Positions 7,598-16,117 are shown, numbered from the stretch's first letter. The stretch: 64,000 bases of DNA from Bradyrhizobium sp. MOS003 (GCF_003020125.1 NZ_PYFW01000002.1:124001-188000), one strand, 5' to 3'. The notes: a model not told the origin generated them from the sequence alone. Numbers and translations are program-made.

Positions 7598-9208
7598 CTA
7601 GCCCTTCGCCCGCAATTCGCGCCGCAGCACCTTGCCGGTCGCCGTCATCGGCAGCGTCTCGGCGAATTCGACGAAGCGCGGATATTCATGCGCGGCGAGC
7701 TGCACCTTGACGAACTCCTGGATCTCGCGCGCCAGCGCGTCGGTGCCGGTGAAGCCCGGACGCAGCACGATCCAGGCCTTGATCGATTCGGTGCGGATCG
7801 GATCGGGGATGCCGACCACCGCGGCCATCGCCACGGAGGGATGCTTCATCAGCGTATGCTCGATCTCGGAGGGGCCGACGCGATAGCCGGCGGTGGTGAT
7901 GACGTCGTCCTCGCGGCTGACATACCAGAAATAGCCGTCTTCATCCTGCACGCCGAGATCGCCGGTGAGCAGGAATTCGCCGGCATATTTCTTCGCCGTC
8001 GCCTCCGGGTTGCGCCAGTATTCGAGCATCGTGCACGGGCACGGCTGGCGCACGCCGATGATGCCGCGCCGGCCGCGCGGCAATTCCTCGCCCTTGTCGT
8101 TGACGATGCGGACGTCGAAGCCCGGCGTCGCCTTGCCCATCGATCCCGGGCGGATCGGAAACAAATTGGAGTTGCTGCCGATCACGAGGTTGCACTCGGT
8201 CTGGCCGAACACCTCATGCGCGTCGATGCCGAAGGTCTCGCGCACCCAGCCGAGCAGCTCGCCGCCGAGCGATTCACCGCCGGTGAAGATGCTGCGCAGC
8301 TTGACGCCCGGATGCGTCACGCCGGCCTGCCGCATCAGCTTCAGCGCGGTCGGCGGCAGGAACACGTTGCGGACGCCGAGGTCGGACATCATCTGCATCG
8401 CCGCCTGCGGCTCGAATTTTCGCGCGCGATGGCCAACGAGAGGAATGCCGTGATACCAGAATGCGAGCAGGCCGTTGACCAGGCCGCCGATCCAGGCCCA
8501 GTCCGCCGGCGTCCACATGAGATCGCCGGGCCTGGGTAAGAAGTTATGGCACATCTCGACATTGGGCAGATGGCCGAGCACGACGCGGTGCGCATGCAGC
8601 GCACCTTTTGGATTTCCTGTCGTGCCCGAGGTGTAGATGATCAGCGCGGGATCGTCGCATGAGGTGTCCACTCGCGCGAAATCGGGCGAAGCGGCCTTCA
8701 CCGCATCCCAGAACGATGTCGTGCCGGCGGGCGCGCGCTCGCCGACGACATAGACATTCTTCATATCCGGCAGGCGGTCGCGGATTTTCGCAAGCTTCTC
8801 CCAACCGCCCTCGTCGGTGACGATGGCTTTGGCTTGCGAGTTCGACAGGCGGAATTCCAGCGCGTCCTCGCCGAACAGTGCGAACAGCGGGATCGAGATC
8901 AGGCCGGAGCGGAACGCCGCCATATGCGCAACCGGCAATTCCAGCGATTGCGACAGGAACACCGCGACGCGGTCGCCGCGGACAAGCCCGTCCGCCTTCA
9001 GCACATTGGCAAAGCGCCGCGAAGCTTCGCCGACCTCGTCGAAGGAGGTGCGGCTGGTCGCACCGTTCTCGTCGACATAGACCAGCGCGAGCCGTCCGGT
9101 GCCGTCGGCATGCCGGTCGCAGCACGCCTCCGCCATGTTGAAACGCGCCGGGATGTCCCAGCGGAAATTGCGGACGAGTTCGTCGTAGGTTGCGGCTTCG
9201 GTGAGCAT
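7598..9208 (-). CDS. Acyl-CoA synthetase (AMP-forming)
   Basis: This 536-residue ANL-superfamily enzyme activates a carboxylic acid to an acyl-adenylate and then the CoA thioester. The P-loop signature IIYTSGTTGNPKGALHAH, the A5 motif GQTE, the A7 motif LTGDLGVQDEDGYFWYVSREDD, hinge/A8 ITTAGYRVGPSEIE and catalytic Lys motif TATGKVLRRELR are all present. Its general pattern (early FNMAEACCDRHADGTGRLALVY) resembles medium-chain acyl-CoA synthetases; the substrate cannot be read. The start is placed at ATG 9208; an ATG at 9238 falls inside a dispersed repeat and is less likely. The MarR gene follows after 9 bases, so the two may be one transcript. Confidence 0.9.
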   Translation of the reverse strand: MLTEAATYDELVRNFRWDIPARFNMAEACCDRHADGTGRLALVYVDENGATSRTSFDEVGEASRRFANVLKADGLVRGDRVAVFLSQSLELPVAHMAAFRSGLISIPLFALFGEDALEFRLSNSQAKAIVTDEGGWEKLAKIRDRLPDMKNVYVVGERAPAGTTSFWDAVKAASPDFARVDTSCDDPALIIYTSGTTGNPKGALHAHRVVLGHLPNVEMCHNFLPRPGDLMWTPADWAWIGGLVNGLLAFWYHGIPLVGHRARKFEPQAAMQMMSDLGVRNVFLPPTALKLMRQAGVTHPGVKLRSIFTGGESLGGELLGWVRETFGIDAHEVFGQTECNLVIGSNSNLFPIRPGSMGKATPGFDVRIVNDKGEELPRGRRGIIGVRQPCPCTMLEYWRNPEATAKKYAGEFLLTGDLGVQDEDGYFWYVSREDDVITTAGYRVGPSEIEHTLMKHPSVAMAAVVGIPDPIRTESIKAWIVLRPGFTGTDALAREIQEFVKVQLAAHEYPRFVEFAETLPMTATGKVLRRELRAKG

Positions 9209-9233
9209 GGCTTGGTCGTTTCCCAGCAACTCC

Positions 9234-9325
9234 GTCATGGCCGGGGCTTGTCCCGGCCATCCACGTTCTTCTTGCTTTGGCGACACTCTAAAGCCGTGGA
9301 TGCCCGGGACAAGCCCGGGCATGAC
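9234..9325. repeat. Dispersed palindromic repeat, GGCCGGGCTTGTCCCGGCC family
   Basis: Two hairpins face each other: ATGGCCGGGG-CTTGT-CCCGGCCAT and ATGCCCGGG-ACAAG-CCCGGGCAT, bounded by GTCATG and CATGAC and joined by a short AT-richer linker with CCACG/CGTGG. The same family recurs at 44326-44406 and in part of 46045-46142. It sits between the acyl-CoA synthetase and the epoxide hydrolase genes. Confidence 0.8.
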
Positions 9326-9339
9326 GGTCAGGCGCGCAG

Positions 9340-10476
9340 CTACCGCACCGTCGCAAAGAACTTCCGGACATCGCGCACGAACAGCTCGGGCTGCTCGAAC
9401 GCGGCGAAATGGCCGCCCTTCTCCATCTCGCTCCAATGGGTGATGTCAGGGAAGTTCGGCTCCATCCATCGCCGCACCGGCGTGATGATCTCCTTGGGAA
9501 ACACCGCCACGCCGGTCGGCACCTTGACGACGGGCGTGGTGCGGCGCTTGCCAAAACTTTCCCAGTAGAGCCGCGCCGAGGAGGTCGCGGTTTCCGTCGT
9601 CCAATAGAGCATGACGTTGTCGAGCAGTTCGTCCCGCGTGAAGATGTTTTCGGGGTGGCCGTCGCAATCGGTCCAGGCCCAGAATTTCTCTAGGATCCAG
9701 GCCGCCTGTCCGCTCGGAGAATCCGTCAAGCCATAGCCGAGCGTCTGCGGGCGCGTCGACTGCTGCTTGGAATAGCCGGAGTCGAGATCGACATAATGCT
9801 TGAGGCCGGCGAGCGCGCGCTTCTCTTCCGCTGTCGGCTCGCCCTCGACCTTCGGCGCCGCGTTGAAGGCGAGCGTGATGTGGATGCCGGCGCAATGGAC
9901 CGCATCCTGCGCACCGAGCGATGTCGTCACCGCCGAGCCCCAGTCGCCGCCTTGCGCGCCATAGCGCGTATAACCCAGCCGTTCCATCAGCTTGGCCCAG
10001 GTCGCGGCGATGCGGTCGACGCCCCAGCCGGTCGTCCCGGGTTTGGCCGAGAAGCCGAAGCCCGGCAGAGAAGGACAGATCACGTGGAACGCATCGGCGG
10101 GGTTGCCGCCATGCGCGGCTGGATCGACCAGCGGCGCAATCACCTTCTGGAATTCGACGATCGAGCCAGGCCAGCCATGGGTGATGATCAGGGGCAGCGC
10201 CGACGGCTCCTTCGAGCGCGCATGGATGAAGTGGATGTCGAGCCCGTCGATCTCGGTGGTGAATTGCTCAAAGCGATTGAGTTTTGCTTCGCGGGCACGC
10301 CAGTCGTAGCCATCAGCCCAGTAGCTGCAGATGTCCCGGATCCATTTCAGCGGCGCGCCCTGGCTCCAGTCGTCGACCAGCTCTGCCTCCGGCCAGCGGG
10401 TGCGGGCGAGACGCGACTGCAAATCGGAGAGCGTGTCGTCGCTGATGGCGATGCGGAATGGTTTGATGGCAGTCAT
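9340..10476 (-). CDS. Epoxide hydrolase-family alpha/beta hydrolase
   Basis: This 378-residue protein has the N-terminal epoxide hydrolase lid domain (PFRIAISDDTLSDLQSRLARTRWPE, about 5-115) and the alpha/beta-hydrolase core with the HGWPGS oxyanion motif and nucleophile Asp in GAQGGDWGSAV. The C-terminal GGHFAAFEQPE holds the catalytic His. Such enzymes open epoxides to diols through an ester intermediate; related proteins in soil bacteria act on xenobiotic or juvenile-hormone-like epoxides, so the substrate is uncertain. Start ATG 10476 has a GGGGAGGC ribosome binding site; the upstream in-frame sequence is a dispersed repeat. Confidence 0.88.
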   Translation of the reverse strand: MTAIKPFRIAISDDTLSDLQSRLARTRWPEAELVDDWSQGAPLKWIRDICSYWADGYDWRAREAKLNRFEQFTTEIDGLDIHFIHARSKEPSALPLIITHGWPGSIVEFQKVIAPLVDPAAHGGNPADAFHVICPSLPGFGFSAKPGTTGWGVDRIAATWAKLMERLGYTRYGAQGGDWGSAVTTSLGAQDAVHCAGIHITLAFNAAPKVEGEPTAEEKRALAGLKHYVDLDSGYSKQQSTRPQTLGYGLTDSPSGQAAWILEKFWAWTDCDGHPENIFTRDELLDNVMLYWTTETATSSARLYWESFGKRRTTPVVKVPTGVAVFPKEIITPVRRWMEPNFPDITHWSEMEKGGHFAAFEQPELFVRDVRKFFATVR

Positions 10477-10500
10477 CGGTTGCCTCCCCTTGTTCTTCTT

Positions 10501-10605
10501 GTCATTCCGGGGCGCGCGAAGCGCGAGCCCGGAATCCATTGGTCAACAGAGATGGCGGCGCGACAGATTCCGGGATCGACGCTGAGCGTCGCCCGGAATG
10601 ACGAC
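10501..10605. repeat. Dispersed palindromic repeat, GTCATTCCGGG family
   Basis: GTCATTCCGGGGCGCGCGAA...GCGCGAGCCCGGAATCC forms one hairpin, and a second hairpin (GATTCCGGGATCGACGCTGAGCGTCGCCCGGAATGAC) follows. The outer ends are GTCATTCC and GGAATGAC, so the whole unit is also an inverted repeat. The family recurs at 37931-37973. Confidence 0.8.
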
Positions 10606-11061
10606 CTAGCCCGACAGCGCCGCCTTCACCAAGCCGCTGGCCTTGCCGAAATCCATCTGCCCCGCGTACTTCGCGCGCAGCACCGCGATCACCTTGCCCA
10701 TGTCCTTCATGCCGGCGGCACCCGTCTCGGCGATCGCATCCGCGATCACCTTCTTCACCTCGTCCTCGGCCATCTGCTTCGGCAGGTATGCCGAGATCAC
10801 CGCGATCTCCTCGCGCTCCTGGGCTGCGAGCTCGGCGCGACCACCTTTTTCGTAGAGCTCGACCGATTCCTGCCGCTGCTTGATCATCTTCTGGAACACG
10901 CCGAGCAGATCGGCATCCGAGAGCGGCGGCTTGCCCTGCCCGCGCGCGTCGATGTCGGCGTTCTTGATGGTCGAATTGACCATGCGCAGCGTGGACAGCT
11001 TGCGCTCGTCCTTGGCCTTCATGGCCTCCTTGACCGCATTGTTGATGTCGTCGCGCAGCAT
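10606..11061 (-). CDS. GatB/YqeY domain protein
   Basis: This 151-residue helical protein is a full-length YqeY/GatB C-terminal-domain homologue. Family marks include MLRDDINNAVKEAMKAKDERKLSTLRMVNSTIKNADID at the start, RQESVELYEKGGRAELAAQEREEIAVISAYLP in the middle and AVLRAKYAGQMDFGKASGLVKAAL at the end. The fold matches the tRNA-binding tail of GatB, and free-standing members are thought to aid tRNA-dependent amidation or translation, but the role is unproven. It follows the alpha/beta hydrolase gene after 51 bases on the same strand. Confidence 0.9.
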   Translation of the reverse strand: MLRDDINNAVKEAMKAKDERKLSTLRMVNSTIKNADIDARGQGKPPLSDADLLGVFQKMIKQRQESVELYEKGGRAELAAQEREEIAVISAYLPKQMAEDEVKKVIADAIAETGAAGMKDMGKVIAVLRAKYAGQMDFGKASGLVKAALSG

Positions 11062-11112
11062 GATCGTGATCCCCTCGAGTATCTGACGCCTGATCTAGGC
11101 CGTTCGCGGCCC

Positions 11113-11823
11113 CTAGACAACCTCGGTTCCGAGCCATTCGGAGAGCGCGCGCACCGTCGCTTCCGGCTGTTCCGGCTGCGGCAGGTGTCCGCAGCGATCG
11201 AGGATCACGAGCCTTGCGCCGGGGATGCCCTCGGCCATCTCCTTCGAGAGCGCATTCGGGATGGTGTTGTCGGCATCGCCCGTCAGCACCAGCGTCGGAC
11301 ATGTGACGGCTGAAAGCGTCGAGCGCGAATCCACCCGTGCGATGATCGCGGTCTGCTGCCGCAGATAGCCCTCGACGCCGACATCCTCATCCTGCGCATG
11401 CACCAGCTTCAGAATTTCGGCATCATCGCGCCGTGACGGATGCACCAACTCCGGAAAGCTCTCCTCGCGAATCGCGCGAAGCTCGCCGCGCCTTGCACGG
11501 TCCATCAGGCCGCGGCGCCGCGCGGTCGCCTCCGGCGTGTCGGGCCGCGCCTGGGTGTTGATCAGCGCGAGCTTCGCCACCCGCTCGGGCGCCTGGCGCA
11601 TGATCTCGAACGCGATGTAGCCGCCCATGGAATGGCCGGCGAGTGCGAAGCGCGGCGGCGCCTCGCTCAGGATGCGGCGGGCGATCGCCGCCATGCTGTC
11701 GTCGCGGATATGGTTGGCGACCATGACCGGGCCGAAACGCCAGAGCGCGGGGATTATTTGTGCATAGATCCGGGCCGAGGAGGCCAGCCCCGGAACCAGG
11801 ACAATCGGGGTCGTCCGGTCCAT
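11113..11823 (-). CDS. Alpha/beta hydrolase
   Basis: The protein is 236 residues from ATG 11823. It shows the alpha/beta-hydrolase fold: IVLVPGLASSARIY (oxyanion loop), nucleophile Ser in LAGHSMGGYIAFE, Asp in PTLVLTGDADNTIP and His in LDRCGHLPQPEQPE. No lid insertion is obvious. The substrate is unknown; likely a small ester or a meta-cleavage-type product. An in-frame extension to 11895 would run into the region shared with the carA promoter and is not favoured. It is divergent from carA, with 146 bp between the two start codons. Confidence 0.85.
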   Translation of the reverse strand: MDRTTPIVLVPGLASSARIYAQIIPALWRFGPVMVANHIRDDSMAAIARRILSEAPPRFALAGHSMGGYIAFEIMRQAPERVAKLALINTQARPDTPEATARRRGLMDRARRGELRAIREESFPELVHPSRRDDAEILKLVHAQDEDVGVEGYLRQQTAIIARVDSRSTLSAVTCPTLVLTGDADNTIPNALSKEMAEGIPGARLVILDRCGHLPQPEQPEATVRALSEWLGTEVV

Positions 11824-11969
11824 TATTGCCTCGCAAGCCCAGGAATTTGCCGGAAATTGTGCGTCGGAGCTTAAGTGCCCGGGACGGCCTGTCAAATATG
11901 CAAAAACGCATGTGAATCTGCCCTCTCCCGCTTTGACGGCGGCCCGCGCGAGGACTATGAAACGCGCTC

Positions 11970-13160
11970 ATGACACAACATGACAACGATACCGCCTGGC
12001 CGGACCATAAACCGACCGCGCTCCTCGTGCTCGCCGATGGCACGGTGCTCGAAGGCTTCGGTCTCGGCGCCGAAGGCCACGCCGTCGGTGAGGTCTGCTT
12101 CAACACCGCAATGACCGGCTATGAGGAGATCCTCACCGATCCCTCCTATGCCGGCCAGCTCATCACCTTCACCTTCCCGCATATCGGCAACGTCGGCACC
12201 AACGACGAGGATATCGAGACGGTGAACATGGCGGCGACGCCGGGCGCCCGCGGCGTGATCCTGCGCACCGCGATCACCGATCCCTCGAACTATCGCGCCA
12301 CCAAGCATCTCGACGCCTGGCTGAAGGCGCGCGGCATCATCGGCCTCTCCGGCATCGACACCCGCGCACTGACCGCGCTGATCCGCTCAAAGGGCATGCC
12401 GAACGCCGTGATCGCGCACGCCAGGAACGGCGAGTTCGACCTTCATGGATTGAAGGAAGAAGCGCGCGAATGGCCGGGCCTCGAGGGCATGGACCTCGTG
12501 CCGATGGTCACGAGCGGCCAGCGCTTCAGCTGGGACGAGACTCCCTGGGTTTGGGACAAGGGCTTTGGCCGTCAGGACAAGGCCGAGTTCAACGTCGTCG
12601 CCATCGACTACGGCATCAAGCGTAACATCCTGCGCCTGCTCGCCGGCGTCGGCTGCAAGGTGACGGTGGTGCCGGCGACGACTTCGTCCGAAGACATTCT
12701 GGCAATGAAGCCGGACGGCGTGTTCCTGTCCAACGGTCCCGGCGATCCGGCCGCGACCGGCAAATATGCCGTGCCCGTGATCCGGGACGTCATCAAGTCG
12801 GGCACGCCGACCTTCGGCATCTGCCTCGGTCACCAGATACTCGGCCTCGCCGTCGGCGCGAAGACGAAGAAGATGCATCAGGGCCATCACGGCGCCAACC
12901 ATCCCGTCAAGGACGAGACCACCGGCAAGGTCGAGATCACCTCGATGAACCACGGTTTTGCCGTGGACGAGACCACGCTGCCGAAGGGCGCGACGCAGAC
13001 CCACATCTCGCTGTTCGACGGCTCCAATTGCGGCATCCAGCTCGACGGCAAGCCAGTGTTCTCGGTGCAGTATCACCCCGAGGCCTCACCCGGCCCGCGC
13101 GACTCGCACTACCTGTTCCAGCGCTTCGCCGATTTGATGCGGCAGAAGAAGAGCGCGTAA
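11970..13160 (+). CDS. carA: Carbamoyl-phosphate synthase small (glutaminase) subunit
   Basis: This 396-residue subunit hydrolyses glutamine and passes ammonia to CarB for carbamoyl phosphate, feeding pyrimidine and arginine synthesis. The N-terminal CarA domain (LVLADGTVLEGFGLGAEG, NTAMTGYEEILTDPSYAGQ) is followed by the class I amidotransferase domain with nucleophile Cys in FGICLGHQIL and the HPEASPGP His/Glu pair. Length matches the family. It stands alone: the partner carB starts 4.35 kb downstream, separated by seven unrelated genes, a tRNA-like gene and a dispersed repeat. Confidence 0.97.
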   Translation: MTQHDNDTAWPDHKPTALLVLADGTVLEGFGLGAEGHAVGEVCFNTAMTGYEEILTDPSYAGQLITFTFPHIGNVGTNDEDIETVNMAATPGARGVILRTAITDPSNYRATKHLDAWLKARGIIGLSGIDTRALTALIRSKGMPNAVIAHARNGEFDLHGLKEEAREWPGLEGMDLVPMVTSGQRFSWDETPWVWDKGFGRQDKAEFNVVAIDYGIKRNILRLLAGVGCKVTVVPATTSSEDILAMKPDGVFLSNGPGDPAATGKYAVPVIRDVIKSGTPTFGICLGHQILGLAVGAKTKKMHQGHHGANHPVKDETTGKVEITSMNHGFAVDETTLPKGATQTHISLFDGSNCGIQLDGKPVFSVQYHPEASPGPRDSHYLFQRFADLMRQKKSA

Positions 13161-13172
13161 GACGCAAGACCG

Positions 13173-13194
13173 CCCGGCGGAAGAATCCGCCGGG
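13173..13194. terminator. Hairpin after carA, no U tract
   Basis: CCCGGCGGA-AGAA-TCCGCCGGG is a perfect 9-bp stem with a 4-base loop, 13 bases after the carA stop and 8 bases before the end of the convergent small gene. It lacks a T run on either strand, so it may be a weak or Rho-assisted terminator shared by the convergent pair. Confidence 0.5.
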
Positions 13195-13201
13195 GCCCGC
13201 G

Positions 13202-13417
13202 TCACGGACGCATGAACATGAAGTCCGTGTCGGGATCGCAGTTCTCGGCGATGAAGCGCAGCTCGGCCTGAATGTCGGCGATCGACCGCGTCTCCAGATA
13301 TTTCGAAATCACGAGACTGAGTAAAGCACGGCAAACGGCTTCGTGCCCAAGGCCGGAGGTCTCCGCCTCGGCAACGGCCGCGGAAAAATGGCGCTGCGCA
13401 ACGTCGGATGCGTACAT
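13202..13417 (-). CDS. Small conserved-looking helical protein
   Basis: This 71-residue protein begins MYASDVAQRHFSAAVAEAETSGLGHEAVCRALLSLVISKYLETRS and looks like a compact alpha-helical bundle, ending in an acidic tail (AENCDPDTDFMFMRP). An AAGGGAA ribosome binding site precedes ATG 13417. No motif of known function is present, but the regular helical pattern and good start argue for a real gene. It is convergent with carA and divergent from the cupin gene at 13561. Confidence 0.75.
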   Translation of the reverse strand: MYASDVAQRHFSAAVAEAETSGLGHEAVCRALLSLVISKYLETRSIADIQAELRFIAENCDPDTDFMFMRP

Positions 13418-13560
13418 GGCGTTCCCTTTTCTTTCGCGTCGATGTGCCCGCCATTGGCCGCGCGTGCCTTGATCTCCGTCAACCCGGCGCGCGGACCGGC
13501 AGGAACAAACCGGGCGAGCATCGTCTTTATTTCGTGATAGTTGTGACCCGGAGCCCTGTC

Positions 13561-14082
13561 ATGTCTGCCGTCCGAGACAACGCCGAGCCGCTCGCCATTG
13601 TCTTCGAGGACGACGGGCTCGTGCCGAACAACATCCTTCCCTTCCTGGTCTATCAGGACGCGGTGAAGCTCGATCCCGCGCGACCTGAAGACACCATCGA
13701 GGATCTGTTCGCGGCGAACCGTTGGGGCGGCACGTGGCGCAACGGCGTCTATGATTATCTGCATTACCACGCGACGGTTCACGAGGTGCTCGGCGTCGCG
13801 CGCGGCAGTGCTCGCGTCCGCTTCGGCGGCGACCACGGCCAGGAGCTCGAGATCAAGGCGGGCGATGTCGCGATCCTGCCCGCCGGCACCGGCCATCAAT
13901 GCATCAGGGCGAGCGACGATTTCTGCGTGATCGGCGCCTATCCGCCGGGCAGCAGGATGGAGATCACACGCGCAACCCCGGAGAACCACGCCAAGGCACT
14001 GAAGACGATTCCAGAGGTCGCGATGCCGCCGGCCGATCCGGTGACGGGCAAGGATGGGGCGTTGATGAGATTGTGGCGGTAG
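13561..14082 (+). CDS. Cupin-domain protein (YjlB-like)
   Basis: This 173-residue protein is a single-domain cupin. The beta-barrel motifs are present: WRNGVYDYLHYHATVHEVLGVARGSARVRFGG (motif 1 with two His and a Glu-type position) and GDVAILPAGTGHQC (motif 2). Members of the YjlB-like group bind a metal and their substrate is unknown. ATG 13561 is taken as start (MSAVRDNAEP); the reading frame is open further upstream but there is no sensible coding pattern there. The C-terminal tail DPVTGKDGALMRLWR is conserved in the group. Confidence 0.83.
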   Translation: MSAVRDNAEPLAIVFEDDGLVPNNILPFLVYQDAVKLDPARPEDTIEDLFAANRWGGTWRNGVYDYLHYHATVHEVLGVARGSARVRFGGDHGQELEIKAGDVAILPAGTGHQCIRASDDFCVIGAYPPGSRMEITRATPENHAKALKTIPEVAMPPADPVTGKDGALMRLWR

Positions 14083-14098
14083 CCAAGAGAACGGTGTC

Positions 14099-14180
14099 GT
14101 AGGGTGGGCAAAAGCGCGCGCTTGCGCGCTGTGCCCACCACTCTCAGTTCGTGGGCACGCTTCGCTTTGCCCACCCTACA
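14099..14180. repeat. Dispersed palindromic repeat, TAGGGTGGGCAAAG family
   Basis: TAGGGTGGGCAAAAGCGCGC...GCGCTGTGCCCACCA forms one hairpin and GTGGGCACGCTTCGCTTTGCCCACCCTA closes the unit as an inverted repeat. Relatives are at 52283-52374 and 55391-55485. It lies between convergent cupin and Dps genes, where it could act as a bidirectional transcription stop. Confidence 0.8.
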
Positions 14181-14201
14181 AGAGCTCCCCCTTCGATCCC
14201 A

Positions 14202-14726
14202 CTACGCCTCGTTGCCGCCTTCCTGACGCGTCGCCTCGAACAGGAACCACGTCCGGCGCTCGGTCTCGTCGATGAAGTTCTCGAGCAGGCTGGCGCTCGC
14301 CACGTCTTCGGCCTTGTCGCAGACGTCGTGCGCCTTGCGCATCGCCGCGGCGACATGCTTGTTGTCCTGCATCAATTCGCGCAGCATCTCGCGCGGCGGG
14401 ACGTAGTCTTCGTTGTTGTCCTTGATGGTCTGGAGCTTTGCGACCTGGCCGATGGACTTCAGCGTGGTGCCGCCGATCTTGCGGACGCGCTCGGCGAGCT
14501 GGTCGGTGGTGGCGAAGATCTGGTCGGACTGCTCGTCGAGCAGCAGATGGTAGTCGCGGAAGTGCCGGCCGCTGACGTGCCAGTGGAAATTCTTGGTCTT
14601 CAGATACAACGCAAACGCGTCGGCCAGAAGCACGTTGAGCGCCTCCGAGACCTTCTTGACCCCGTCGGGCGACAGATCGGTGGGGGTATCGAGATCGGGC
14701 GAGACCTTGTTGCTGGTTTTGCTCAC
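14202..14726 (-). CDS. dps: Dps-family DNA-binding ferritin-like protein
   Basis: This 174-residue protein belongs to the Dps/ferritin group that oxidises and stores iron and protects DNA. The inter-subunit ferroxidase residues are in FHWHVSGRHFRDYHLLLDEQSDQI (His, His, Asp, Glu pattern), and the C-terminal helix carries ENFIDETERRTWFLFE. A GTG at 14726 with a GGAAGG ribosome binding site gives a usual-length protein (VSKTSNKVSPDLDTPTDLS); an upstream ATG at 14774 is also in frame but adds an arginine-rich segment that looks non-native. The N terminus has few basic residues, so DNA binding may be weak. Confidence 0.88.
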   Translation of the reverse strand: MSKTSNKVSPDLDTPTDLSPDGVKKVSEALNVLLADAFALYLKTKNFHWHVSGRHFRDYHLLLDEQSDQIFATTDQLAERVRKIGGTTLKSIGQVAKLQTIKDNNEDYVPPREMLRELMQDNKHVAAAMRKAHDVCDKAEDVASASLLENFIDETERRTWFLFEATRQEGGNEA

Positions 14727-14830
14727 GGGGGACCTTCCTGTTAGGACGCGGACATTGACGGCGCGCCGTCGCACCCCTAACGCAAGGCGGGCAGCGCGGT
14801 TCCAAGATAGGAACCCCCGGGCGGGATACC

Positions 14831-15532
14831 ATGGACGATTGGATCGATTATTACGACTCGACGCACACGATCTATGTCAGCAAGCTGCATCGCGACTTGC
14901 ATTTCCAGATCATCGCCCGGGACATCGTCGGCTACATCCCCTCGCCGGAGGCGACCGTGCTGGACTATGCCTGCGGAGAAGCGCTGTCGGCAAGCCAGGT
15001 GGCATCGGCTTGCGGCAAGCTGATCCTCGCCGAGCCCGCACCCGGCGTGCGCGGCAGGCTGATCGCGCGGTTTGCCCCGAACACGAAAATCCGCGTCCGC
15101 TCGCTCGACGACGTCCGCAAGATGCAGGACCAGTCGATCGACCTCGTCGTGATGAACTCGGTCGCGCAATACATGTCGCCCGATGAGCTCGATGCCGCGC
15201 TCCGCACCATCAGGCGATTGCTGACGCCTTCCGGCAAGCTGGTGCTCGGCGACGTCCTCCAGCCCAATGTCGGCATGTTCAGGGACGTCATGGCCCTGCT
15301 CGGCTTCGGCCTGCGCCACGGTTTCTTGAAGGACGCGCTGGTCGGGCTGATCAGCACCGCGCTGTCCGATTATCGTCATCTGCGCACGCGCATCGGGCTG
15401 CAGCGCTACAGCGAGGAGGAGATCGCCGCGAAGCTGAGAACGGCGGGGTTCGCGGTCCAGCGCGCCCACACCAATATCGGCCATAATCGCTGGCGCATGA
15501 CCTTCATCGCGCGACCGCCTCTGGTTCGTTAA
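14831..15532 (+). CDS. Class I SAM-dependent methyltransferase
   Basis: This 233-residue protein has a Rossmann methyltransferase core. Motif I is VLDYACGEALSASQVA (a degenerate form of the usual VLDxGCGxG), followed by KLILAEPAPGVRG, the SIDLVVMNSVAQYMSPDELDAALRTIRRLLTPSGKLVLGDV block typical of motifs IV to VI, and a C-terminal MTFIARPP strand. The first 30 residues (WIDYYDSTHTIYVSKLHRDLHFQII) form a cap. The acceptor is unknown. It is divergent from dps with 104 bp between starts. Confidence 0.85.
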   Translation: MDDWIDYYDSTHTIYVSKLHRDLHFQIIARDIVGYIPSPEATVLDYACGEALSASQVASACGKLILAEPAPGVRGRLIARFAPNTKIRVRSLDDVRKMQDQSIDLVVMNSVAQYMSPDELDAALRTIRRLLTPSGKLVLGDVLQPNVGMFRDVMALLGFGLRHGFLKDALVGLISTALSDYRHLRTRIGLQRYSEEEIAAKLRTAGFAVQRAHTNIGHNRWRMTFIARPPLVR

Positions 15533-15586
15533 GCATAACAATTAGCCGTTGTGGCTTGTCTCACTGCAATCGGACATGATCGCCGT

Positions 15587-15662
15587 GGCCCGGTGGCGGA
15601 AGCGTCTACGCGAGGGCGGTGCAACGCTCTTCATCCTGGTTCAAATCCAGGCCGGGTCTCCA
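15587..15662 (+). tRNA. tRNA-like gene with 8-nt anticodon loop (GCA if Cys-like)
   Basis: A 76-base cloverleaf can be drawn with encoded CCA: acceptor GGCCCGG/CCGGGTC (7 bp, one G-U), discriminator T, T-arm CCTGG-TTCAAAT-CCAGG (perfect), variable TCAT, anticodon stem AGGGC/GCTCT (5 bp). It departs from a normal tRNA in three ways: the D stem has only 3 bp (GCG/CGC), the D loop GAAGCGTCTA lacks the GG pair, and the anticodon loop is 8 bases (GGTGCAAC), with GCA after the only T. It may be a tRNA pseudogene, a specialised tRNA, or a remnant used as an integration site. Identity is uncertain. Confidence 0.6.
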
Positions 15663-15714
15663 CGCTTCGTAGCTGGAGCGCAGCGGAAGCGTAGACGGAC
15701 TGCTCGCGCAAACC

Positions 15715-16086
15715 TCAACCCGCCTCAATCACGTCACTCTCCGTCGACAGCAGCAGCCGCTCGGCATCCTTGCTCGCGGATTTGATCACCGCATCGAGCA
15801 GCCCGGGAAAACGCGCGTCCAGATCCTCGCGGCGCAGCCGCATGAAGCGGTTGGTGCCGGCCACGCGCGTCAGCATCAGGCCGCATTCGCGCAGTTTGGC
15901 GAAATGGTAGGCGAGGTTGGACTTGCCGGCGAGGCTGTAGAAATCCCCGCAGCAGAGCTCGTTGCTGACATGTTCCTGCTGGGCGAGCTGGTAGACGATC
16001 GCCAGTCGGATCGGATCGCTGAGGCAATCCAGAACCATCGGCAATTCGATCTGTTCACGGGTGGGATGAAGAGGTGTGCGGCTCAT
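15715..16086 (-). CDS. ArsR-family transcriptional regulator
   Basis: This 123-residue winged-helix repressor has the core PMVLDCLSDPIRLAIVYQLAQQEHVSNELCCGDF and recognition helix region GKSNLAYHFAKLRECGLMLTRVAGTNRFMRLRREDLD. A Cys-Cys pair (ELCCGD) sits where some ArsR proteins bind soft metals or sense thiol oxidation; this is suggestive only. It is divergent from an MFS exporter gene, and two matching palindromes in the 113-bp gap are its likely operators. The classic arrangement of a repressor beside the exporter it controls is inferred. Confidence 0.88.
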   Translation of the reverse strand: MSRTPLHPTREQIELPMVLDCLSDPIRLAIVYQLAQQEHVSNELCCGDFYSLAGKSNLAYHFAKLRECGLMLTRVAGTNRFMRLRREDLDARFPGLLDAVIKSASKDAERLLLSTESDVIEAG

Positions 16087-16117
16087 GATCCGGGAAACAT
16101 AGCGAGGCTGCCGTAAT

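Noticed and set aside
6860..8539. 559-residue plus-strand open frame
   Set aside because: Antisense to the SnoaL-like, MarR and acyl-CoA synthetase genes; composition is typical of a shadow frame.
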